Of a DNA stretch of 64,000 nucleotides, positions 26,870 through 35,553 are shown one piece after another. Origin of the DNA: Pyrinomonadaceae bacterium (GTDB lineage Bacteria > Acidobacteriota > Blastocatellia > Pyrinomonadales > Pyrinomonadaceae); the NCBI GenBank assembly GCA_026129865.1, contig JAHCHG010000009.1:121779-185778 (forward strand), in the 5' to 3' direction. Position 1 is the stretch's first letter. The number at the start of each line of letters is the position of its first letter. The translations under genes and the position numbers were made by a program. Below the pieces are notes generated by a model. It did not search any database. It was not told where the DNA came from and worked only from the letters and a program-made list of their open reading frames with translations.

Positions 26870-27397
26870 ATGAAATATGTCGCTTTTCTGCGCGGTATCA
26901 ACGTCGGCGGAAGCAAAAACATCAAAATGGACGCACTTCGAAAAATGTTCGAATCGCTCGAATTTACCGGTGTAAAAAGCTATATAAACAGCGGAAATTT
27001 GATCTTTGAGACGGAAAAGTCCGACGTCGCTGATCTTGTCGCGGGAATCGAAAATGCAATAGAAGATAGGTTCTCACTTTCTGTCGATGTAATGATCCGG
27101 TCGATCGGAGAATTAGTGAAGATCGTGGAAAACAATCCGTTCGAAGGGAAGTTCGATGATCCGCGGCAGATGCATGTTTTATTTTTGAAAGACCGGCTTT
27201 CACCTGAGAAGAGCGGTCTTTTGACCGCGCAAAACAGTGATTCGGAAATGTTCTCGGTGCGCGGGCGCGAAATTTATTGTTTGCTGCCCAACGGTTTGGC
27301 AAGCAGCATTCTCGGAAAGGATTTTATCTCAAAAAAGCTCAAGGTTTCTGCAACCGCACGAAACTGGCGAACGGTTAATAAAGTGCTTGAGCTATAA
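26870..27397 (+). CDS. DUF1697 domain protein
   Basis: The protein has 175 residues and is a classic DUF1697 member. The N-terminal signature YVAFLRGINVGGSKNIKMDALRKMFE is followed by YINSGNLIFET, and the C-terminal part has RNWRTVNKVLEL. The family is widespread, cytoplasmic and of unknown biochemical function. It begins eight bases after the RidA gene, so it probably shares its transcript. Confidence 0.92.
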   Translation: MKYVAFLRGINVGGSKNIKMDALRKMFESLEFTGVKSYINSGNLIFETEKSDVADLVAGIENAIEDRFSLSVDVMIRSIGELVKIVENNPFEGKFDDPRQMHVLFLKDRLSPEKSGLLTAQNSDSEMFSVRGREIYCLLPNGLASSILGKDFISKKLKVSATARNWRTVNKVLEL

Positions 27398-27464
27398 TTT
27401 TTGCAGGTTGGAAAAATTATTTTACTGTGAATAATCGAACCCATCTTTTAAAGGATATACGAAA

Positions 27465-28361
27465 ATGAAAAAAATTCTCTTACTGCTTGGTGCGACCGTC
27501 ACTGCGTTTGTTTTTAACAATTCCGAAGTCAGCGCACAATCGAAATCGTCAGCGCCCGATTCCGCTTTGCTATATGAGATCACCGGCAAAGATCTTAAAA
27601 AACCCTCATACCTGTTCGGGACGATCCATATCATTTGCGAGAAAGATATGTTTCCGGCAGCCAAACTCGACAGTTATTTCAACAAAACTGACCAGCTTTT
27701 GCTCGAATTTGATATGGACGATCCGGTTGTTATGCAGAAAGCGGCGCAGATGTCGCTTTTGCCGGACGGCGGTTCTGTCAGCGATCTTGTAACTGCGGAA
27801 GAATATCAAAAGATCGATGCTCTGTTTAAGAACTATCTCGGCTTTTCTTTTGATCTTTTGAAAAATTATAAACCGCTGACCTCAACCACTTTACTGATGA
27901 CAAGTCCAAAGGTTTTGGGCTGCCAACCGGCGGTTGTTTATGACAATTATCTTTCGCAAAAAGCGGCTGCGGCGAAAAAGCCTGTGATCGGGCTCGAAAC
28001 CGTTGAAGAGCAGATCGCCGTTATGGATTCGATCCCGGTTCAAAAGCAGATCGATGGACTTAAGAAAACCGCCGCCGATCCGCAGGTTGCAGCCAAGGCA
28101 TTCAAACAGCTTTATGAAATTTATCTAAAGCAGGATTCCGACGAACTGTTCAAAGTTGCCGCCGGTCAATTAAAGATGGAAGAATATTCGCAGGAAATAA
28201 TGCTCGATAAACGCAATTCAAACTGGATCAGCGCGATTGAAACCAATATTTCAGCAAAGCCTTCATTCATTGCAGTCGGCGGCGGTCATCTCGGTGGTGA
28301 AAATGGAGTCGTTAATTTGCTAAGGGCAAAGGGCTATAAGCTTAAACCGATCAAATTTTAA
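27465..28361 (+). CDS. TraB/GumN family exported protein
   Basis: The protein has 298 residues with an N-terminal signal peptide (MKKILLLLGATVTAFVFNNSEVSA). The TraB/GumN (Tiki-like) fold is marked by SYLFGTIHIICEKDMFP near residue 50, FDMDDPVVMQ, VIGLETVEEQIAVMDSIP with its conserved Glu, and the C-terminal VGGGHLGGENGVVNLLRAKGYKLKPI. The GTIH and GGGH motifs hold the probable metal-binding histidines. Animal relatives (Tiki) are metalloproteases, but the bacterial activity is unproven. A periplasmic location is expected. Confidence 0.92.
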   Translation: MKKILLLLGATVTAFVFNNSEVSAQSKSSAPDSALLYEITGKDLKKPSYLFGTIHIICEKDMFPAAKLDSYFNKTDQLLLEFDMDDPVVMQKAAQMSLLPDGGSVSDLVTAEEYQKIDALFKNYLGFSFDLLKNYKPLTSTTLLMTSPKVLGCQPAVVYDNYLSQKAAAAKKPVIGLETVEEQIAVMDSIPVQKQIDGLKKTAADPQVAAKAFKQLYEIYLKQDSDELFKVAAGQLKMEEYSQEIMLDKRNSNWISAIETNISAKPSFIAVGGGHLGGENGVVNLLRAKGYKLKPIKF

Positions 28362-28468
28362 TATCTGAAAAGGATTGTTTCGGCTCATTGAGAATCGCCA
28401 AACGGCTGCCCATCCAACTTCCTGAAATTGGTCGCTGGATTGAAGCGAATCATCACGGTCAAAAAACA

Positions 28469-28495
28469 TTGACGTACATACAATGTACATATAGT
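28469..28495 (+). promoter_or_regulatory. Promoter of brnTA overlapped by an inverted-repeat operator
   Basis: TTGACG and TATAGT stand 15 bases apart as possible -35 and -10 boxes (a TAGTCT two bases on would give 17). Between them lies a perfect inverted repeat, GTACAT and ATGTAC around ACA (28474-28488). BrnA antitoxins are known to repress their own operon, so this is a natural operator. The predicted transcription start falls only a few bases before the ATG at 28504. Confidence 0.5.
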
Positions 28496-28503
28496 CTTTA
28501 CCT

Positions 28504-28782
28504 ATGTTCGTTTGGGACGAAGTCAAACGGCGTAAAGTCGTGAAGGAGCATAAAGTAGACTTTGCGTTACTCGTTGATGTTTTTGATGACGCTTACGGAG
28601 TTTATTTTGAAGATGTTGAACATTCGACTGCTGATGAAACGCGTTTCAATTTGATCGGAATTTCTGCTAATTACGGATTGATTTACGTTACATTTACTTT
28701 TGAAAACGATGAAATTCGCTTAATTACCGCGCGGAAAGCCGAAAAATGGATGGAGACAGAATATGAGCAATACAAAACCTAA
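28504..28782 (+). CDS. brnT: BrnT family ribonuclease toxin
   Basis: The protein has 92 residues and fits BrnT, the toxin of a type II toxin-antitoxin pair with a RelE-like RNase fold. The family start F-x-WDE is seen (MFVWDEVKRRKVVKEHKVDFA), followed by VFDDA, the ETRFNLIG strand, YVTFTFENDEIRLITARKA, and a C-terminal E-x-x-x-Y helix. The toxin cleaves mRNA when free. It overlaps the downstream brnA by 20 bases, so the two are translated together. No Shine-Dalgarno is visible and the putative promoter ends a few bases upstream, suggesting a leaderless or near-leaderless message. Confidence 0.9.
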   Translation: MFVWDEVKRRKVVKEHKVDFALLVDVFDDAYGVYFEDVEHSTADETRFNLIGISANYGLIYVTFTFENDEIRLITARKAEKWMETEYEQYKT

Positions 28783-29092
28783 GAATTACGAATATTTGGA
28801 AACTTCGGAACAAGCGAGTAAACGCGGACTTAGAAGAATTACCCGTCCGACATTTTTAGATGATCCAAAGCGAAATAAGGAATCGAAATCGCGAATTACG
28901 ATTTACCTGGACGCCGATATTGTCGAGTATTTCAAAACGCAAGCCGAGGAGTCCAAGCTGGGCTATCAAACTTTGATCAACCAGACCCTCCGCGAAAAAA
29001 TAAGCGGTTCAGAGACCGATACCTTGCTTGATAAACTTTTGCACGATAAGAAAGCTTTGAAAAAATTAAAAGCAGAATTAGAAGCGATTTGA
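28763..29092 (+). CDS. brnA: BrnA family antitoxin
   Basis: The protein has 109 residues. The N-terminal part wraps the toxin, and the segment KSRITIYLDADIVEYFKTQAEESKLGYQTLINQTLREKI is a ribbon-helix-helix DNA-binding domain typical of BrnA. The Arg-Ile-Thr-Ile-Tyr-Leu strand makes the DNA contact. It neutralises BrnT and represses the operon, probably through the inverted repeat at 28474-28488. The last 30 residues form a charged Leu/Lys helix (TLLDKLLHDKKALKKLKAELEAI). Confidence 0.9.
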   Translation: MSNTKPKNYEYLETSEQASKRGLRRITRPTFLDDPKRNKESKSRITIYLDADIVEYFKTQAEESKLGYQTLINQTLREKISGSETDTLLDKLLHDKKALKKLKAELEAI

Positions 29093-29355
29093 TCAAACGG
29101 GGTACTGCTTTCTTTTGAATTTATGTCTTTAAATTTCAGGCGAGTTCGACCTCGACAAGTTTCTCGAGGAAGGTTCCAAGTTCCTTGAAATACGGCAGGT
29201 GACGGCGGAAACGAGGTTTGGCTAAGATTAAGAAAAAACGTTAGTTCCGAGCCCGAGTTTAGATAAGACATAGCTGATCAGATCTTGGCATTTGAGATCT
29301 GTTATCGATTCCGGCAAGTTTTTCCTGCGTGTCCCAATAGTCCTAAAATAATGTA

Positions 29356-29880
29356 ATGAAAATTCAAAGACCTTTTAATTTTAAGAAATGGATCGATGAG
29401 AATCGCCACTTGCTCAAACCGCCGGTTGGAAATAAATGCGTTTACGAAGACGCCGAGTTCATCATTATGGTCGTCGGCGGACCAAATTCTCGCAAGGATT
29501 ACCATTATGACGAAGGTGAGGAATTTTTCTATCAGCTCGAAGGCGACATAATGGTAAAGATCCAGGAAGAGGGAAAGGCTGTCGATGTTCCTGTACGCGA
29601 AGGCGAAATATTCCTTTTGCCGCCGAAAGTTCCGCACAATCCAATTCGCGGTGAAAACACCGTCGGACTCGTCATCGAACGCAAACGCCGAGACGGTGAA
29701 TTGGACGGTTTGTTATGGTTCTGTGAAAACTGCAATGCGAAACTATACGAAGAATATTTCGAACTCGATGACATCATGACGCAGTTTCAAGGGGTATTTA
29801 AAAGATTTTACGAAGACGAAGCAAAGCGTACATGTAAGAGATGCGGCGAAGTCATGCAGCCGCCGCCGGTCGTTTCTTAA
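29356..29880 (+). CDS. nbaC: 3-hydroxyanthranilate 3,4-dioxygenase
   Basis: The protein has 174 residues and a cupin fold. The catalytic Fe(II) ligands His50, Glu56 ([18 protein letters not shown]) and His94 ([12 protein letters not shown]) are in place, and the substrate-binding Arg of the family start ([17 protein letters not shown]) is present. A second, rubredoxin-like iron site near the C-terminus is formed by two CxxC pairs (FCENCN and CKRCGE), as in other bacterial homologues. It opens the ring of 3-hydroxyanthranilate to give 2-amino-3-carboxymuconate semialdehyde, the substrate of the decarboxylase at 38745. It stands alone, oriented forward, with no close upstream partner. Confidence 0.96.
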   Translation: MKIQRPFNFKKWIDENRHLLKPPVGNKCVYEDAEFIIMVVGGPNSRKDYHYDEGEEFFYQLEGDIMVKIQEEGKAVDVPVREGEIFLLPPKVPHNPIRGENTVGLVIERKRRDGELDGLLWFCENCNAKLYEEYFELDDIMTQFQGVFKRFYEDEAKRTCKRCGEVMQPPPVVS

Positions 29881-30310
29881 ATTCTTAACTTATCCGCGCT
29901 TGCAAAATTCGGAACGCGTGTCATTCCGAAATTGACCAAGTTAAAAATACGGTTGGCAATTTTAAATTATTTTCCGTCGACGATATCCCGTCGAATGCAG
30001 TGATCAAAAAGGTACCGCGTTGCGGGTTGCCAGAACGAAAGTTTTTGAACGCGCCGCGTTTTTAAGAGTCATCTGTAAACGCAAAGAGGATAAGCATTCG
30101 ACGCAAGATCGGATGTCTCTCGAAACTAAGTTCCTGCCGAAACTTTCCGGGAAACTCAAGCTCTGCAATTTTTTCCATGCTCGTACGGGTATCTATTCAC
30201 ATCCTACTGTGATAGCGTTAGAGCACATATAAGGTCACCGATCTTTCTTAAAATCTTTCAAGAACAATCGTGTTTCCTTACCCCTTTTTTTTAGCCGGGA
30301 AAGGAACCGA
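29881..30310. other. Non-coding gap after nbaC
   Basis: I see no gene here. A 70-codon forward frame (30020-30232) has no recognisable product and no ribosome-binding site. Composition is AT-rich. The Shine-Dalgarno of the Fis-type gene (GGGAAAGGA) lies at its end. Confidence 0.4.
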
Positions 30311-30667
30311 ATGATCATGGATGAGTTGTCCGAACGCACAAAGGGAATCGAACCTGAATCAAACAAACCCGTCGAAGGTGTTAAGCGGAGCCAGCTTTCC
30401 GCAATAGAGTCTCTTGCCTTTCTGCTGCTGCGCGAGATCGAATCTTTGAAACAGATCGAAGAAAAACGATCGCTCGGCGACGGGAAAGCGCTCAACTTTA
30501 ATGACGAAATGCAGAAATTTGAGGCGACGTTGATTCGGAACGCGCTTCTTCACACGAATGGCGTTCAGTACAAGGCAGCACAGCTGCTCGGGCTCAAGCC
30601 AAGTACTTTGAACGAAAAGATCAAACGCCAGAAAATTGACTTGAGTAAGTTTGAGAAATCCGAGTGA
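30311..30667 (+). CDS. Fis-type helix-turn-helix DNA-binding protein
   Basis: The protein has 118 residues. The C-terminal 45 residues are a Fis/NtrC-type HTH (MQKFEATLIRNALLHTNGVQYKAAQLLGLKPSTLNEKIKRQKID). This is the same DNA-binding helix pair that closes sigma-54 activators, but here there is no AAA+ or receiver domain. The N-terminal part is charged and predicted helical (ESLAFLLLREIESLKQIEEKR). It may act as a small nucleoid-type or local regulator. Its closest forward neighbour is the large TonB receptor 455 bases downstream. The ATG at 30311 has AAAGGA in front; a second in-frame ATG follows two codons later. Confidence 0.82.
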   Translation: MIMDELSERTKGIEPESNKPVEGVKRSQLSAIESLAFLLLREIESLKQIEEKRSLGDGKALNFNDEMQKFEATLIRNALLHTNGVQYKAAQLLGLKPSTLNEKIKRQKIDLSKFEKSE

Positions 30668-31122
30668 TCGTTCTCGAAGATCCGCCGATGCTTTACGAGC
30701 CGCACCTTGCTTTCTCTGCGACCGATCTAAATTACCCAAACCGCCAAATATCCGAATAATCTTCAATAAATTGAATATCCGGTTTTTATACAATAATTTG
30801 CATCCCTGCTCTTTTATCCGAAAGCTCGGATAAAAGACCTTCACGAAATCAATTTGAAAGAAGTTCGTCTTCGTTTTTTCGATTTCCGATCAAGTTTTCC
30901 CTGCGTCTTTACGAACTGACCTTAAAATACTTTGTTTTGCGAACGATTATTGCATTTCACATAAGTAGGCAGCGGAAGTGCAAATTCGTAAATTCAAATT
31001 TTTGAAGAGTTTGTCACAATTTTGAATTTCTTAAATCAACTGAACCATTCGGTTGAGACGAAATTAAATGAGATCAAAAGTTTCCCGCCGCAATTTTTAG
31101 AAACACTAATTAGGAGATTACA
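30668..31122. other. Leader region of the TonB receptor gene
   Basis: There is no gene in this AT-rich stretch. AGGAG lies seven bases before the receptor start (TAGGAGATTACA). No clear consensus promoter, riboswitch or operator could be pinned down by eye, but a gene this likely to be highly expressed must have its promoter here. Confidence 0.4.
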
Positions 31123-34100
31123 ATGAACAAATATTTCAGATATGTATCTATGGTATTGTCCGTTGTGCTTTGCTTTTCGGCAATGGCATTTGGGCAGGGT
31201 ACCGCAGGTAGCATTGAAGGAACAGTCAAGGACCAGGCAGGCGCCGTGGTTCCGGGCGCAACTGTTACAATTGAAAGCACCGGTTCGACCGCGGGTTTCA
31301 AACGTGTAGTTACGACCGACAACTCGGGATTTTTCCGTGTTCCGCAGGTTCTTGCAGGAACATATAAAGTAACGTTCGAAGCAAGCGGCTTTAAGTCGAA
31401 AGCTGAGAGCGTAACGGTTAACCTCGACAGAGCTTCCGTCGTCAATCCGTCTTTGGAAGTTGGTCAGCTTACCACTACTGTTGAAGTTACAGACAGCAAT
31501 GCGGTAATTGACACGACCGATACAAAGATCGATACAAGCATCAGCAAACAGCTGATCGATGATCTTCCGAAGGGAACAACCTTCGGCAGCTTGCTCAAGA
31601 TCGCTCCGAACGTACGTCCGGAAGCACTTGGTGCAGGATTCCAGATCGACGGCGCTTCGGGTGCTGAGAACGTATTCGTAGTTGACGGACAGGAAGTAAC
31701 AAACTTCCGTACAGGTCAGCTGAACTCGAACAACAACCTTCCGTTCGAACTTCTTCAGGAAGTTCAGATCAAATCGACCGGTTTCGAAGCTGAATACGGC
31801 GGCGCTACCGGCGGTGTGATCAACGTAGTAACGATCGGCGGTAACGACCAGTTCCGCGGTAACTTCGGTGCTTCGTTCCGTCCGGAAAAACTTCAGGGCG
31901 ATCCGAACCTGTCGCTTAACCGTTACGGTGCGACAGCCGGTCAGTTTGAATACTTCCAGCCGCCGAAGGATGGCGGAGTAGGTTTCTTCCCGGTTGCTTC
32001 GCTCAGCGGACCGATCGCGAAAGGAAAACTGTGGTTCTCGGCTGTTTATGCACCGCAGATCTACAACACGACCCGTACGATCCAGGAATTCAGCGGTTCG
32101 GCTCCGGGACGTTCGGTAGTAGGTACAAAAACCTATAAATCTGATGTAAGAACGGAACAGGCTTTCTTCCGTCTTGACGCACAGCCGGTACAGCAGCTCC
32201 GTATGTTCGGATCGTTCCTCTGGAACCCGATCATTCAGGACGGCGTACTTCCCGGCATTACTTCAGGATTGTCGGGTGTAAACTCGCAGTCAGTTCAGCG
32301 GTATGCACAGCAGGGCGGACGTCAGAACTCGAACTCGGTTAACGGTCAGGCGACCTGGACACCGAACAACTATCTGGTATTGAACTTCCGTGCAGGACGA
32401 ACGTTCCTCAACGAGAAGCTCAATTCATATGGCTTGTTGAAACAAAACCGTTTCCTTTGCAGCACCTCGGGTACACCGCAGAACGTTCCGGGATCGAACT
32501 GTCTGGCTGGCTTCAACACCGGCGACAACTTTACGATCGACTATGACGTTTCGACACGTACAACGTTTGATGCTGATGCAGGCTTGGTCGGCATCAATGC
32601 AGCCGGTCGTCATAACTTCAAATTCGGATTCCAGTTTAACCGTCTTTTCAACACTGTTAAGAACGGCTATGCAGATACCGGATATTCGGTTCTTTATTAC
32701 AACCTTCCGATCAGCGCGCTGACCGGACAGACCCCGACACCGGGCAACCTCGGATCCGGACTTCTTCAGAGATTCGGAACAGTTGGCGAAGCCACAAGCG
32801 ATAACAAATCGTTTTTCGTTCAGGATTCCTGGACAGTTAACAACCGTTTGACCTTTAACCTCGGACTTCGAATCGAAAATGAGGTTGTACCGAGCTTTGG
32901 TGATGCGGCAACGACGAAAGCTATCGAATTCGGCTGGGGCGACAAGATCGCACCGCGATTCGGCGTAGCGTTTGACGTCCTCGGCGACGGCAAGAACAAG
33001 ATCTTTGCCAGCTACGGCTGGTTCTATGATCGCTTTAAGTATGAACTGCCGCGCGGCTCGTTCGGAGGCGACTTCTATCGTCGCGATTACTTCGAAATTC
33101 TGCCTTCACGCGGTGCAGCTTACACAAACTACACTCTGCAGAACATCATCGGCGGCAACACCGATATGATCGGCGGAAACTGCCCGGGCGCGAACACCGG
33201 AGTTAATGCTCCGATCGGACCGGCTTGGTCGGTTTGTCAGTTTGACTTCCGTATCGCTACTAACTCGAACAATTCGAATATCTTTGAAACGGGCGGAGTC
33301 GATCCGGACATCAAAGCTGCTCGTCAGAGTGAGTACACGATCGGTTATGAACGTCAGTTGGCTCGCAACCTCATCATGAGTGCGCGCTACACCCACAAAC
33401 AGATCGACCGTGCGGTTGAAGACATCGGTGTTTTCAACGCTCAGGGTTCGGAAGCCTACATCATCGGCAACCCGGGTCTTGGATTGGTTTGTGAAATTTC
33501 GTCCAGCGCCAACCAGCCCTGTACGAAAGCTGAACGTCTCTATGACGCTTTCGAAATTCGTTTCGACAAACGTGCAACCAAATACTTCTTCAATGCCAGC
33601 TACACCTATAGCCGATTGTTCGGTAACTATTCAGGTTTGGCTAGCTCGGATGAATTTGGACGCTCGTCGCCGAACGTAAACCGCTTCTTTGACCTTCCGC
33701 CGCTGGGCTACACAGCCAACGGTGTTCCGGACAATGGACGTCTTGCAACAGATCGTCCGCACGTCTTCAAGGCATACGGCGGCTACACGTTCGATTGGGC
33801 GGATAATGGTGTAAACAGAACAACCGTTTCTTCGTTTACCACAATTCAGTCGGGATCGCCGATCACGACGATCTACAATCTCTACAACCTCGGTTCAACC
33901 GTTCTTTACGGACGCGGCGACCTTGGACGTACCGAAATGTTCACCGAAACCGATTTCGCTATCGGTCATAAGTACAAATTCGGAAGAGATAACCGCTTTG
34001 GATTGGAACCGTTCATCGAAATTCGCAACTTGTTTGACGAAAGAAACGAGATCGCATTCCAGACGACGATCAGCGGAACGAACTTTACTGCTGGCGTATT

Positions 34101-34308
34101 GAGTTCCCCCGCAGCTGGTTGCCCAACCTGTGCAACTGAAGGTGCTGTATTCAACACCATCTTCAACGGCGGCGGTATTCAGCAGTTTGTAGATAACTTC
34201 CTGAACTCGTCGGGCGTAAGCAACACGGGTCGCAGAAACGACTACGGACAGGCAAATACATTCCAGGGCGGACGTGATGTTCGATTTGGATTCCGCTTTA
34301 CCTTCTAA
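31123..34308 (+). CDS. TonB-dependent outer-membrane receptor, Oar-like
   Basis: The protein has 1061 residues. After a signal peptide (MNKYFRYVSMVLSVVLCFSAMAFG) comes a carboxypeptidase-regulatory-like beta-sandwich (residues 25-110; GSIEGTVKDQAGAVVPGATVTI), then a plug domain (about 115-220; FVVDGQEVTNFRTGQLNSNNNLPFELLQEVQIKSTGFEAEYGGATGGVINVVT), then a long beta-barrel ending FRFTF with a terminal aromatic residue, as needed for BAM insertion. The substrate is unknown; homologues import peptides, glycans or unidentified polymers. Codon choice differs from its neighbours, with many CGT, CTT and GGT codons, which suggests strong expression. A tight UUCG-type terminator follows, so it is a single-gene unit. 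Confidence 0.94.
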   Translation: MNKYFRYVSMVLSVVLCFSAMAFGQGTAGSIEGTVKDQAGAVVPGATVTIESTGSTAGFKRVVTTDNSGFFRVPQVLAGTYKVTFEASGFKSKAESVTVNLDRASVVNPSLEVGQLTTTVEVTDSNAVIDTTDTKIDTSISKQLIDDLPKGTTFGSLLKIAPNVRPEALGAGFQIDGASGAENVFVVDGQEVTNFRTGQLNSNNNLPFELLQEVQIKSTGFEAEYGGATGGVINVVTIGGNDQFRGNFGASFRPEKLQGDPNLSLNRYGATAGQFEYFQPPKDGGVGFFPVASLSGPIAKGKLWFSAVYAPQIYNTTRTIQEFSGSAPGRSVVGTKTYKSDVRTEQAFFRLDAQPVQQLRMFGSFLWNPIIQDGVLPGITSGLSGVNSQSVQRYAQQGGRQNSNSVNGQATWTPNNYLVLNFRAGRTFLNEKLNSYGLLKQNRFLCSTSGTPQNVPGSNCLAGFNTGDNFTIDYDVSTRTTFDADAGLVGINAAGRHNFKFGFQFNRLFNTVKNGYADTGYSVLYYNLPISALTGQTPTPGNLGSGLLQRFGTVGEATSDNKSFFVQDSWTVNNRLTFNLGLRIENEVVPSFGDAATTKAIEFGWGDKIAPRFGVAFDVLGDGKNKIFASYGWFYDRFKYELPRGSFGGDFYRRDYFEILPSRGAAYTNYTLQNIIGGNTDMIGGNCPGANTGVNAPIGPAWSVCQFDFRIATNSNNSNIFETGGVDPDIKAARQSEYTIGYERQLARNLIMSARYTHKQIDRAVEDIGVFNAQGSEAYIIGNPGLGLVCEISSSANQPCTKAERLYDAFEIRFDKRATKYFFNASYTYSRLFGNYSGLASSDEFGRSSPNVNRFFDLPPLGYTANGVPDNGRLATDRPHVFKAYGGYTFDWADNGVNRTTVSSFTTIQSGSPITTIYNLYNLGSTVLYGRGDLGRTEMFTETDFAIGHKYKFGRDNRFGLEPFIEIRNLFDERNEIAFQTTISGTNFTAGVLSSPAAGCPTCATEGAVFNTIFNGGGIQQFVDNFLNSSGVSNTGRRNDYGQANTFQGGRDVRFGFRFTF

Positions 34309-34331
34309 TTCTTTACTGAATTAGTTAAAGC

Positions 34332-34370
34332 AAAAAGAAAGGCTCGTCTTCGGACGGGCTTTTCTTTTTT
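34332..34370 (+). terminator. Strong intrinsic terminator with UUCG loop after TonB receptor
   Basis: Arms AAAGAAAGGCTCGTC and GACGGGCTTTTCTTT close on the very stable tetraloop TTCG and run into a T-tract. It is 23 bases past the stop codon. Confidence 0.93.
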
Positions 34371-34549
34371 GCCATCTTCTTAACTCGCTTGAAACAGTCA
34401 AATTGTTCAGTGTAGCGAGGATATCGGTAAGTCGACTAAGATAATTGATCGGACTAATTTGAAAATTAGGGTATCACCAACCGATACTAAACTCGCGTCG
34501 AGGCTAAAAACAGAACAACTGTTCGATAAGCTATTGACTCTTAACTACG

Positions 34550-35068
34550 ATGAAAATTAACAAAAGTCATTTTCGTAATTTCCTTAAGCTTTTCCTGCTG
34601 GCGATCTTCGCTGTTAATGCGGCGGCGCAGAAAAGCACAGATTCCGATGAAAAACCGCTTCCGAATTTGAAACTGAAAACCGTTGACGGTGCAGTGTGGA
34701 ATCTCCACGACGACCGCGGCAAGATCGTTCTGCTGAATTTCTGGGCAACATGGTGCGAGCCGTGCCGTACTGAGATTCCCGTTCTTCAAGCACTTGTAAA
34801 AAAATACGAAACAAAGGGATTTAAGGTTGTCGGCGTCTCGCTCGATAGCGAAAATCTGGAAACGATCAAAGAATTTATTGCCGAATTTAAGATAAAATAC
34901 CCGGTCGTATTAACAGTTCCCGGGTCTATGCTTTCGCAGCAGGAAAGCGTTCCGATGTCTTTGCTGATCGGCGAAAAAAGCGTTTTGTATAAAAAATACG
35001 TCGGTGCGATCGAAGCGGAGGTTTTTGAAAAAGACATCGACGAATTGCTAAATAAGCCAAAGCCGTGA
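34550..35068 (+). CDS. TlpA-like exported thioredoxin-fold protein
   Basis: The protein has 172 residues with an N-terminal signal or anchor (MKINKSHFRNFLKLFLLAIFAVNAAA). The TlpA/ResA-like thioredoxin domain has the redox motif CEPC in NFWATWCEPCRTEIPVL and the cis-Pro region SVPMSLLI. It most likely reduces or isomerises disulfides in the periplasm, for example in cytochrome c maturation. A second TlpA-like gene with a different N-terminal domain is at 36514. A large palindromic array starts 26 bases after its stop. Confidence 0.92.
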   Translation: MKINKSHFRNFLKLFLLAIFAVNAAAQKSTDSDEKPLPNLKLKTVDGAVWNLHDDRGKIVLLNFWATWCEPCRTEIPVLQALVKKYETKGFKVVGVSLDSENLETIKEFIAEFKIKYPVVLTVPGSMLSQQESVPMSLLIGEKSVLYKKYVGAIEAEVFEKDIDELLNKPKP

Positions 35069-35094
35069 ACTCGCGCCGGAGTAAAGGATTGAGA

Positions 35095-35520
35095 GTCAGA
35101 GTTACGGCTTTAGCCGCCATTGAGAGTCAGAGTTACGGCTTTAGCCGTGAAAAACTCTCGCTAAGAACCGACGCTGAAGAAGGTTAAAATGATCTGAATT
35201 CTTGAAGTCGCTTGACGGCGAAGATATTTCACGCGTAAACGCGTTACTCTGACGGCGGAGCTTTTTCACGCGTAAACGCGTTACTCTGACCGGTTAGAGT
35301 TACGGCTTTAGCCGTGAAAAACTCCCGCTAAGAACCGGCGGTGAAGAAGGTTAAAATGATCTGAATTCTTGAAGTCGCTTGACGGCGGAGATATTTCACG
35401 CGTGAACGCGTTACTCTGACGGCGAAGATATTTCACGCGTAAACGCGTTACTCTGACGGCGGAGATATTTCACGCGTAAACGCGTTACTTTGACGCGCGT
35501 TACTTTGACGGTTGAGAGTT
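35095..35520. repeat. Mixed array of family A palindromes with an internal duplication of about 127 bases
   Basis: About nine palindromic units are packed into 425 bases. Forward units have arms ACGGC/GCCGT around TTTA; reverse units have arms ACGCG/CGCGT around TTTA or TAAA with the same head (GTCAGAGT) and tail (GAAA). A block that starts at 35126 (one forward unit, a shared spacer containing GGTTAAAATGATCTGAATTC, one reverse unit) is repeated from 35293 with only a few changes. The array lies between two forward genes. It has no open frame and no transposase. Confidence 0.85.
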
Positions 35521-35553
35521 TTTTCGCTTAGGCACGATACCGTAAACTAAATT

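Noticed and set aside
30020..30232. Forward 70-codon frame between nbaC and the Fis-type gene
   Set aside because: No ribosome-binding site, no family resemblance and biased residues typical of random frames.
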